This document shows, in pieces, positions 50,701 through 62,700 of a DNA stretch of 64,000 nucleotides (position 1 is its first letter; every line of letters begins with the position of its first letter). The DNA is from Pseudoips prasinana. Taxonomy: Eukaryota > Arthropoda > Insecta > Lepidoptera > Nolidae. Made by a program: the position numbers and the translations under genes. The stretch lies in NCBI GenBank assembly GCA_951640165.1, contig OX621255.1, positions 20,930,001 to 20,994,000 on the forward strand, given 5' to 3'. The notes under the pieces were generated by a model. That model saw nothing but the letters and a program-made list of their open reading frames with translations. It was not told where the DNA came from and searched no databases.

Positions 50701-53700
50701 CTGGCGGCCGAGCGCGAGAAGCGCCTGGCCGAGCGCAGGCAGCAGCGCATCGAGAAGCGGCGGCAGGAGGTCAGTACTAACATTGCCAAGCTGCGGACGA
50801 GCGCGGCGCGGCGCACACGCAGCGCCTCGCCGCCTTCAAGGACAAGCTGGCGGCCGAGCGCGAGAAGCGCCTGGCCGAGCGCAGGCAGCAGCGCATCGAG
50901 AAGCGGCGGCAGGAGGTCAGTACTAACATTGCCAAGATGCGGACGAGCGCGGCGCGGCGCACACGCAGCGCCTCGCCGCCTTCAAGGACAAGCTGGCGGC
51001 CGAGCGCGAGAAGCGTCTGGCCGAGCGCAGGCAGCAGCGCATCGAGAAGCGGCGGCAGGAGGTCAGTACTAACATTGCCAAGCTGCGGACGAGCGCGGCG
51101 CGGCGCACACGCAGCGCCTCGCCGCCTTCAAGGACAAGCTGGCGGCCGAGCGCGAGAAGCGCCTGGCCGAGCGCAGGCAGCAGCGCATCGAGAAGCGGCG
51201 GCAGGAGGTCAGTACTAACATTGCCAAGCTGCGGACGAGCGCGGCGCGGCGCACACGCAGCGCCTCGCCGCCTTCAAGGACAAGCTGGCGGCCGAGCGCG
51301 AGAAGCGTCTGGCCGAGCGCAGGCAGCAGCGCATCGAGAAGCGGCGGCAGGAGGTCAGTACTAACATTGCCAAGCTGCGGACGAGCGCGGCGCGGCGCAC
51401 ACGCAGCGCCTCGCCGCCTTCAAGGACAAGCTGGCGGCCGAGCGCGAGAAGCGCCTGGCCGAGCGCAGGCAGCAGCGCATCGAGAAGCGGCGGCAGGAGG
51501 TCAGTACTAACATTGCCAAGCTGCGGACGAGCGCGGCGCGGCGCACACGCAGCGCCTCGCCGCCTTCAAGGACAAGCTGGCGGCCGAGCGCGAGAAGCGC
51601 CTGGCCGAGCGCAGGCAGCAGCGCATCGAGAAGCGGCGGCAGGAGGTCAGTACTAACATTGCCAAGATGCGGACGAGCGCGGCGCGGCGCACACGCAGCG
51701 CCTCGCCGCCTTCAAGGACAAGCTGGCGGCCGAGCGCGAGAAGCGTCTGGCCGAGCGCAGGCAGCAGCGCATCGAGAAGCGGCGGCAGGAGGTCAGTACT
51801 AACATTGCCAAGCTGCGGACGAGCGCGGCGCGGCGCACACGCAGCGCCTCGCCGCCTTCAAGGACAAGCTGGCGGCCGAGCGCGAGAAGCGCCTGGCCGA
51901 GCGCAGGCAGCAGCGCATCGAGAAGCGGCGGCAGGAGGTCAGTACTAACATTGCCAAGCTGCGGACGAGCGCGGCGCGGCGCACACGCAGCGCCTCGCCG
52001 CCTTCAAGGACAAGCTGGCGGCCGAGCGCGAGAAGCGCCTGGCCGAGCGCAGGCAGCAGCGCAGGCGGCAGCGCATCGAGAAGCGGCGGCAGGAGGTCAG
52101 TACTAACATTGCCAAGCTGCGGACGAGCGCGGCGCGGCGCACACGCAGCGCCTCGCCGCCTTCAAGGACAAGCTGGCGGCCGAGCGCGAGAAGCGCCTGG
52201 CCGAGCGCAGGCAGCAGCGCAGGCAGCAGCGCATCGAGAAGCGGCGGCAGGAGGTCAGTACTAACATTGCCAAGCTGCGGACGAGCGCGGCGCGGCGCAC
52301 ACGCAGCGCCTCGCCGCCTTCAAGGACAAGCTGGCGGCCGAGCGCGAGAAGCGCCTGGCCGAGCGCAGGCAGCAGCGCAGGCAGCAGCGCATCGAGAAGC
52401 GGCGGCAGGAGGTCAGTACTAACATTGCCAAGCTGCGGACGAGCGCGGCGCGGCGCACACGCAGCGCCTCGCCGCCTTCAAGGACAAGCTGGCGGCCGAG
52501 CGCGAGAAGCGCCTGGCCGAGCGCAGGCAGCAGCGCAGGCAGCAGCGCATCGAGAAGCGGCGGCAGGAGGTCAGTACTAACATTGCCAAGCTGCGGACGA
52601 GCGCGGCGCGGCGCACACGCAGCGCCTCGCCGCCTTCAAGGACAAGCTGGCGGCCGAGCGCGAGAAGCGCCTGGCCGAGCGCAGGCAGCAGCGCAGGCGG
52701 CAGCGCATCGAGAAGCGGCGGCAGGAGGTCAGTACTAACATTGCCAAGCTGCGGACGAGCGCGGCGCGGCGCACACGCAGCGCCTCGCCGCCTTCAAGGA
52801 CAAGCTGGCGGCCGAGCGCGAGAAGCGCCTGGCCGAGCGCAGGCAGCAGCGCAGGCAGCAGCGCATCGAGAAGCGGCGGCAGGAGGTCAGTACTAACATT
52901 GCCAAGCTGCGGACGAGCGCGGCGCGGCGCACACGCAGCGCCTCGCCGCCTTCAAGGACAAGCTGGCGGCCGAGCGCGAGAAGCGCCTGGCCGAGCGCAG
53001 GCAGCAGCGCATCGAGAAGCGGCGGCAGGAGGTCAGTACTAACATTGCCAAGCTGCGGACGAGCGCGGCGCGGCGCACACGCAGCGCCTCGCCGCCTTCA
53101 AGGACAAGCTGGCGGCCGAGCGCGAGAAGCGCCTGGCCGAGCGCAGGCAGCAGCGCATCGAGAAGCGGCGGCAGGAGGTCAGTACTAACATTGCCAAGCT
53201 GCGGACGAGCGCGGCGCGGCGCACACGCAGCGCCTCGCCGCCTTCAAGGACAAGCTGGCGGCCGAGCGCGAGAAGCGCCTGGCCGAGCGCAGGCAGCAGC
53301 GCAGGCAGCAGCGCATCGAGAAGCGGCGGCAGGAGGTCAGTACTAACATTGCCAAGCTGCGGACGAGCGCGGCGCGGCGCACACGCAGCGCCTCGCCGCC
53401 TTCAAGGACAAGCTGGCGGCCGAGCGCGAGAAGCGCCTGGCCGAGCGCAGGCAGCAGCGCATCGAGAAGCGGCGGCAGGAGGTCAGTACTAACATTGCCA
53501 AGCTGCGGACGAGCGCGGCGCGGCGCACACGCAGCGCCTCGCCGCCTTCAAGGACAAGCTGGCGGCCGAGCGCGAGAAGCGCCTGGCCGAGCGCAGGCAG
53601 CAGCGCAGGCGGCAGCGCATCGAGAAGCGGCGGCAGGAGGTCAGTACTAACATTGCCAAGCTGCGGACGAGCGCGGCGCGGCGCACACGCAGCGCCTCGC

Positions 53701-56700
53701 CGCCTTCAAGGACAAGCTGGCGGCCGAGCGCGAGAAGCGCCTGGCCGAGCGCAGGCAGCAGCGCATCGAGAAGCGGCGGCAGGAGGTCAGTACTAACATT
53801 GCCAACGAGTACAGCTTGGTAATGCTGCAACGCACACGCAGCGCTATTCAACAGTTGTTTTTTGTTTACTATTAGTAAAAGTGAAAATAGTGTCAGCCAA
53901 GCCTGGCTAACATTTCACACTGTTAACTGCAACTTCGGTAAAATTTATGTTTAATAGATCCATGGTGTAACAATATTGGAAATAAAAAAAGAATAATGTT
54001 TTATATTATATTATTATTAACGTTTTATTATTATATCATTATTAGTGATCGAACATGGCAGTGACAAGAAAATTGTCCACAGTGGTTAGCTGAAAAACAT
54101 CGCGCCGAAGAAAAAGCAGCAGAAGAAGCCAAGCGTCTCAAAGAAGAGGAAGAGAAACGGGAGAGAGAAGAACGCGAGAGGAAGCACCAGGAGGAACTCG
54201 CGGCGCTCAGGGAGCGCAAGGAGAAAGAAGATAGGTAAGCTTACACGGCCGTCTTGTCGATGGTTTTTTTTTATATACAAAATAACTCCCAATATCGATG
54301 ATATGCCTCCGAAATAAATCCCATGTGTGAGTTCATAATACTCGCTCATGGTAGGCCTCGGAGGCAGAGTATTCCGTCAACTAGACGCGACAGGGCGCGC
54401 CACACATGTGCACTCTGTGTTAATTTATGCTGGCACATCAGTATCTTTCATCGTATTGTTAGCTATAGACTTAGGGACTTGTTTAATACCCAACATTCAT
54501 CTATAAAATTCCAGAGCACACCAGGAGATGTTAGCCCGCGTAGAAGCGAAAGCTCGTGCCAAAGAGGCAGAGATCCAACGGAAGCTAGAAGAGCAGAAAA
54601 CTAGCACCGCGTCCACTTGGCGCCGCGGCGACGCGCGCCCGGAGCGACCGGCCGAGCGACCCGAGCGCGCCGAGCGACCGGCTGAGCGAAGCGAGCGTGC
54701 GCCCGACAGGGAGGATGCGTGGAGGAAACCGGAGCCGCCCAAAGACGAGAAGAAGACGGGCGACACTTGGCGATCCGGTTAGTATTATTTTAACTTCGAC
54801 TAGAAAGAGCAGTGAGTTTGCAACCTATTTCTTTATACCATATGTTTGTGTCGTCGTAGCTTCCGAAACGGGAGTGCCAGTATCCATGTGGGTAGAGTAT
54901 CATTGACATGTTTGGGAATTGGATATGTTGGTATTTGTTTTATAGTTCTGATATTTTTAATCTATATACTAAAAAATACAAGAACTGAAAAGAAATAGCA
55001 TCATATCTAACTATTCCCAGAAGACGCAGCTTGGGCAGGCCCCCTACAAGTTGGGCCGATGATCTTGTGAGGGTCGCTGGAAGTCGGTGGATGCGGAGAG
55101 CGCAAGACCGGCAATAATGGAGATCTTTGGGGAGGCCTTTGTCCAGCAGTGGGAGTCTTTCGGCTGATATGATGATGTCAATGTTACTCTAAATATATAT
55201 AAACTACAATAATATCTTGATACAATCTTCATTTTATGGTCATTGCAGTGTTTATAACTGTTTCAGTGGATTTTGATTGCAGCCGTTCTTTACCAATACC
55301 TGACAGAAAAAAATTAAAGTGTCTTCTATCGCTTATCTTTATGATAAAAAGAACGTTGATAAGCCTCCGAAATAAATCCCATGTGTGTGTTCCCAATACT
55401 CGCTCATGGTAGGCCTCGGAGGCAGAGCATACGTCGGCTAGACGCGACAGGGTGCCACACACGTGCACTCTGTGTTAATTTAAGCTGGCACAACAGTATC
55501 TTAAGTTTTCTCTAAGAATACTTTTAATATTAGTACAATAACTAAGTGTTTTTGTGGATAATTGAACCCACCATTTTTTTTTAGAATAGAATAGAATACA
55601 TTTATTTGCCAGAAACACGGTACAAGGTTGTTATAAATAAATACATCGATCAACATGTTTCACCGACACAGCGGCATGCAAAAGGTTACATAAGAATTAC
55701 ATAATATTAATAAATTAGTAAAATTTGATTTTATTTGATCAATTGAATTATATAAATAAAACTAAGTCAACTCTTAATTAAATACATTACATACAATACA
55801 ATTACACACAATTATTTGCTATTAATAAACACTCAACTTCGATATTTCAGTTTTGCTACAAGACCCAGAAACCTAAAAAATTTACAGGGATTTTTGGTAA
55901 AAAATTAATTAAGTGAATAAAAACATTCCTGCAACAACCACTTACGCAATTCGATACAAAACTTTTTAATCGGTAGGTCAGTAATTGATTTAGGCAACGC
56001 ATTGTATATCAACGGAGCCATGTAAACGCAACTCCGTCGAAAAAGTTCTAATTTTGGAGCAGGGATTTCTAGAGCCAAATGTGTGACTTTTCTTTTATTT
56101 TGATTGTGCCTTGATTCAAACAACGTTACGTTAGCTTTTACAAACCTAGCTACTTCATATATATATATATATACACACGTCACAGTTAGAAGGCCATTCG
56201 ATTTAAAAACAGGCCTACAGGAATCTGACCACTGCATATTAAACATTGCACGGATGCACTTCTTTTGAGCAACAAAGATTCTCTCTATTTCAGATGCATT
56301 TCCCCATACAACGATACCATAGCGAATTATTGAGTTGATGTAGGAGTGATATACCGTTAAGGCAGTGTTCATAGAGGTGACATCTTTTACTTTTCGCAAA
56401 GCAAATACGAACTGATTAATTTTTTTGGCAATTAATTCGATGTGCTCATTCCATGTAAAATGCTCATCAACTGTTACCCCTAAGAATCTTGCGCTATGTA
56501 CCTGGTCTACGCTATGATTATTGTAGTCAATATTAAGGCGTACTGGTTTACTTTTCCACGTTTTAAAGTAAAGCACATTTGTTTTTGAAATATTTATCTT
56601 TAATTTATTAATGTCTAACCATGTAATAATTTCTTTTAAAGCGTCATTAATTTTAATGTCATAATTTAAATGATTTTCACAATTGATGATAATTGTAGTG

Positions 56701-59700
56701 TCATCAGCAAACAGGACACTTTTATATTTTATTGATTGTGGAAGATCATATTTGGCAATACATTTTAATCTATTAGCTCAATATCATGTGTGTATTTACA
56801 AAAGTATCACTCAAGCCGTTACAATTTACAATTATTATTTAATTTTGAAATTATTGGGTAATTAATTAAAAAATATATTTTCTGAATTACAGTGATGTTA
56901 TTTAAATTATGATCTTCATTTTGAAATGACTGTTTGGTGACGCGTGATTGGTAAATACTTGCGCCGCAGGTCGTGATATTTGTGTGCATGAACATGTCTG
57001 TTTGTCCTGAGTCTGGGTGTAATTATCTATATAAGTATGTTTTTAAAACAGAAAAGTTATGTTTGTAGTATATGAGTTATTTGGCTTCCATAGTACAAAG
57101 CAGTACAAGCTCTGCTTATCTTGGGATCAGATGGCCATGTGTGAATAATGTGCCAGGATATATTATCATTATCTAAACTAATAACAAAAAGAGAAAAATA
57201 AAGTTCTTTTTGGATGTTTGTTTATAATGGATAAACTCAAAAACTAATTAACTTAAACTTAAAATTCTTTCACCTATAAAATGCTATATTTGCTGTAAGA
57301 AACATGGGCTGTATTTTATTTTAAAACATTTGAATGTCCCTACTAAAGACATTGGCTTAAAGTACTAAGTTATTTTTATATCTATCTACTTATGTGAAAC
57401 TGGGTTGGGGTGATTAATAACATAGTCATTTAAAATCTATAGTCAAGCTTAGCTTTTTATTTTAATCGGGTATTATTTTTCGGAATTATTTAGTTTTAAG
57501 AGCTGCCGTACCCAATGGATGCCATTGGCTTAAATAATTATATTAAAACCTTCCAACAGCTCGCGCGCCTCCTCGTGAAGATCGTCCTCGCTCACCAGAT
57601 AGACGTGCCCCTCCCAGAGATGACGTTAGATCTAGAGATGACCGCCCACCAGCTAGAGATGATCGCCCACTTGCCAGAGACGACCGTCCACCAGCTAGAG
57701 ACGACCGCCCACCGCTTAGAGACGACAGACCACCAATCAGAGATGACAGGTAAAGTTACAGCTTATGACATTAAGGCTGAGATGTATAGAGCGTACTTAG
57801 ACTTTACTCAAACTATACTTACGTAAAACTTTGCTAAGTGTATGCTAAGCTTATGCTTTGATTTGGTATTTATAGACTTTTTGACGTTAAGATTATGCTT
57901 AGCATAAGCTAAGACAGACAAAGTCAAAACACCAATTGTAATTTCGTTACATGCATTAACTTCTTAATTACTCTTTGGAAAACATTTAAAAACAGTCATA
58001 ATTATAAATAAAACATGGTGCGCATCGTTCCTCTGTGTATTATTATTATTATTGAACTATTTAGAAAATGACGAGTGAGTCATAAAAATAGATTTATTAA
58101 TGATCAACAATCGACATTAATTTTTATTATGAGAAACGGAACATTGTTGTATCAGCTGTGAACGGCGATGTCAACAACTTTTTTTTTAATTGTTTTCGGT
58201 CCTGGCTTCTTCCGCCATAGGAGAGTCAACTACAGTATATCAGTGTTGGCAGATGACAGATTAGATTTCTCTTCAAGACGTATCTAAAATTCCCCGAAAA
58301 TTTGGTTTGAACACATAAATAGATAATAAATACAATGATAATGTCTAGTTATTTTTGCTTTCTCTATTTTGGAAATATGTATCAATATATCTGTAGTATT
58401 CCTTTGAAAACAAATTCTTGATTTCCAATTTCTCTGGAAATCCTATACAATGTGGCATCACTGTCTCTGATAATACGGAAAAATTAAAAAGTCGTGTAAG
58501 TTATGATGGTGAAGTATATTTTTGACTACTTTATTTTTATTTTGGCTTATAGTGTAAGTTTTTATTAGGTCGTCGATTTTTTTGGACTTAGCATTTGCTA
58601 AGCATGCACATTTGAATATTGCTTTATAAATACCGACTTTGACTTCAGTCGAAAGTAAAGTCTGAGCAAAGTCTAAGTACGCTCTATACATCTCAGCCTA
58701 AGACCAAACCGATTTGAGTCTAGTATTTGGAGTGTTTCTGTCGGTTATTTCTCATCTTACTTTAGCTTTTTTTGTTTAGTTGTGCGCTTTTAAAAAACGT
58801 GGTGTGCATAGGACTTTCGACAGTTGAAATTTTCTCAGATGATGTATTTCTGTTGCCGCTATAACAACAAATACAAAATCAAAATAAAATAAATATTTAA
58901 GAGGGTTCTCATACAACAAACGTGAATTTCTTGCTCATTTTTATTGATAATGGTACGGAACCCTTCGTGCGCGAGCCGGACTCGCACTTGGCTGGTGTTT
59001 GTTTTTTTAATATTTTCGAGTCAATATACCGGGAATAAAAAAAAATATAGTAGTTTATAAATTATGTCGTATTAAGTAATTTGTATTTTTAATTCACTTG
59101 AAAAGGTGGTTATCTAATCAACTCTATGGGCTTTTTTATGTGACGATATTTTGATAATTTATTCAATGGGGATTTATGTGGGATTGACTGCCTGGTGGGT
59201 CTAGCGGTAGCGTGTTCAACCGCAGATAATGAGCTCCTGGGTTCAGATCCCGGGTCGGACCAAAAAGTGATTTTGGGATTTTTCCGTAAAAAGAAATTTC
59301 TTAGTATCAGTCTGGGCGTGGGCAGTATTATACTCCCGTGCTTCGGAGAGCGCGTAAAGCCGTCAGTCCTGTACCTGACCTCTTTCCGGTCGTGTCGCTA
59401 GTCGTCCCATTGTCTCATGAGAGTGATTATTTTTTAATAATAATAAATACGTTTATTTTCCTTTCACAAATTAGAACTTAAGGCTAGATTAGTGATTGAA
59501 TAGAAATTGCCTCTGTGTTTGCGCACACACTTGTGCACTATAAATATGTCCTGCGCAGTTGGCAAGTCTCCACTGAGACTGGCCGCCGTGGCCGAAATTC
59601 GGTCGGGAGGACATTATTGCGCAGTGACCCTTAATTTTATTGTTTAAATGTTTTATGGAACAGGTATTATTTTGAATATTTAATTTGTGACCAGGCGAGA

Positions 59701-62700
59701 CGATCGTCCCCGCGACGACCGCATGCGGGACGACAGGCCGCGTGACGAGGGCGGCTGGCGCTCCGCCGCACGCGCGGAGCCCGACCGAGACCGGGAACGG
59801 TGAGTAACCACTACGTTGGCACCTACTAGCACATTTGACTGCACCTGTGGCGCAGCGGCTAAGAAAGTCGCTTCGCCGCTTCGTGTCGGGGGTTAGAGTC
59901 CCGCGCCGGACAACTATTTGTGTGACCCATAAATAGTTGTTCTGAGTCGGATGTAATTTGTGTCCGTCTATTGTATGTTTGTAAAGTACCCTGCGACACA
60001 GGGATTAAATTACCTAGTGCGGGGCTTTAAAAAAAATCCTTATAATCATACAGTTTATACCGCTAATTTCTTGTAAAAAAATTAAATGCAACAGACAGCT
60101 ATCTAGCCGAATCTATGACATAGCTCCCAAACATACTTCTATCATGTATACTTTTCTTACTGTTTTCGCGTATGCGGGGTTCTATGCAAACATAATTGAC
60201 AGAGACAAAGTACATCCAGTATCAGAATTATTTATGGGTCACTCAAATAGTTAAGGGATTAATTATAAGGATGAACTCAAGCTTTATGTTACCTGATAGT
60301 CCCAGACGCTACTCGCCTCTTCAAAATATCACAATATGTTTTTTATTTCCGTTTTACGGCTCTGGCTTCTTTGGCCAGCCTTCAGTAAATATATTTTTAT
60401 ATCATTTATTTCCGTCATTGTCAAGTAGTCCGTAACAGTCAAGTCATACATAATCCTTGTCCAACCCCAGTAAAGCAGTGGAGACTTTACTAGAGGCTTT
60501 TATGGAGTTTTGGTTACAACACGGAAAATCACAATTCACGGCAATATCGCACTTTCCTCCACCTGTGTACGCTGTCGAAGATGTTATGTCTAAAAATCCA
60601 TCATATTTACACATAAAAACTTGAATATACACAAGTTTTTGAAAATGCTACAATGCCCTGATGCGTCTTTTTCCGCGTTGGCGCCAAAACTCCTCAAGAA
60701 TATCACAATACATTTGGGTGTTGCCAGTGTTATAATGCCAGTTCCCATAACGTGTATGTTGTGTTGCAGTCCGCGCTACGGCGGGCGCTCCAGCGGTCCC
60801 GGCGCTGACGGCGGCAGCTGGAGGCGCGGCCCGGCCGACCCGCCGCCTGCACCCTCTGTAAGTACACTTTTACCTAGTTGACTGCACAAACCCACAATCA
60901 CCGTTAGAAAAACCTAGCTGCAAACTAACCAAATAATGGGTTTATTCAAGGTTAGAGTGAACAGGTCTCTTATGGGTACGCGCGGTCCACCTTCGACCAC
61001 ATCTTCACTTACAATCAGGTGAGATCGTGGTCAAGTGCAATCCCATTTTGTATTAAAATGAAAAACAAAGTTATATCTTCTATTTCAAATACCACTAATA
61101 TTATAAAAGCGGAAGTTTGTGAGTGTGTATGTTTGTTACTTCTTCACGTCTAAACGGCTGGAGTGATTTTAATAAAATTTGGTATGTAGTTCGCTGACAC
61201 ATTTCATGTATTAAGATTTGATTTATATATTTTAATGTTACTCCTGCTGTGATTTTCTGTGTGCCAAAACAAGGTTGTTGTTAACAATGTAACAAAGTTA
61301 AAAGTTAACAATGTCAATAAAATTAACTGTTAACAATGTCAATAAAGTTAACAATGTCAATAAAGTTAACATTACGTAATTATAATGTTTGTATCATCAG
61401 GAACGCTCGTCTACGTGGCGTTCTAAAGACGCCCCGCCACGCGACGATCGCTTCCGGGACGCGCCGCGGGACCGCGAGCGTGGCGACCGCGAGGGGGGCT
61501 ACCGCGACCGCGGCACCTTCGGCAGACGAGACGATCGGTAAGTTATATTAATCACGTACAGAGTTTTCAAGAATGTTCTCTATGCTCTATAGCAATAAAC
61601 CTTGTTTTCGAATGATTCACTCGGATGTAGCTTAAATTCTAGATTTCTCATATAAAGGGTTACTTGTATATGTAATAATCTCATATTGCATACGGGTAGT
61701 ATGCAATATGAGATTATCCACAAAATAAGTAACTCTTTTATGGGGCAATGTATAAGATTCTATAACAAACTTCCCAATGATATTAGAGAATTATCTACGA
61801 ATAAGTTTAAAAGAATTATTAAAGCAAATTGTGTAGCAGGGCATATTACAAAATTTCTGATTATTTAAGTGATAAAAGTGCTTGGGATTGAGTTGTTCTG
61901 AGTCAACACACATGATTGTAATTAATCTTAAGTATATTTTATTTTAAAAAAGGATTAATACTGAGTTTTCTGGCAGTGTTTCTCAGTAGCTGCCACGTCA
62001 TGCACTGCACGGTAGGGTAAAAAAATATGACGATTCCACATAAATGTAAATTTTTTATGGAATAAATGATTTTGACTTTGACTTGTAAAACACCAACAAA
62101 CTAGCGGGACTAGATTACTAACATCATACCTAGCAACAACGTATATTAAGCCTTGCATCATAGATAAATTGCAGAATATTTTTGGCAGGAGTATCGATAA
62201 CATCATCCTGGTGCAAGAAGTGTTTGCCCAGGATGGTGTTACATTTATGCATCAGTTGATTATTGTGTTAGATATTTAGTTTTGTGAGGTTGTTAGTGTT
62301 TTACAAGTTATGCCAATTATGGGAAACATTTATATAATAGAAATGCTATTATAAAAACTATTTTATTATATTTTAGTAAATAATAAATTTAAAGTTAAAA
62401 GTTCATCCAAGTGCATGTGCAAGTTTTAAATGATTGTTACCAAGTTAAAAGAGTAAGTGTCAAATACAAATAAGGTGATTAGAAGCGCGGCCTACTTTTG
62501 TTTTTATTAAAATCTTTATCCGCGTCCGCTGAAATGCCACGATGCACGAATACTTGTAAGAATAGCTAGTACCACTATATAACGTAAACTAATCATATAT
62601 GTTTGTGAAGTCTCCTGCAACACAGGGATTAATTTCACTAGTAGTCAATTTAAAAATATAATAGAATTATTTACCTTGCAATTTAATAATATTATTGACT

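Noticed and set aside
50492..53800. CRISPR-like appearance of regular repeats
   Set aside because: Units are contiguous, 146-158 bp, without unique spacers, and derive from a eukaryotic exon.
50631..53851. Twenty-odd minus-strand ORFs of 61-65 codons ([14 protein letters not shown]...)
   Set aside because: They are the complement of the exon-15 repeat, with stops at the same point of each unit; no independent gene evidence.
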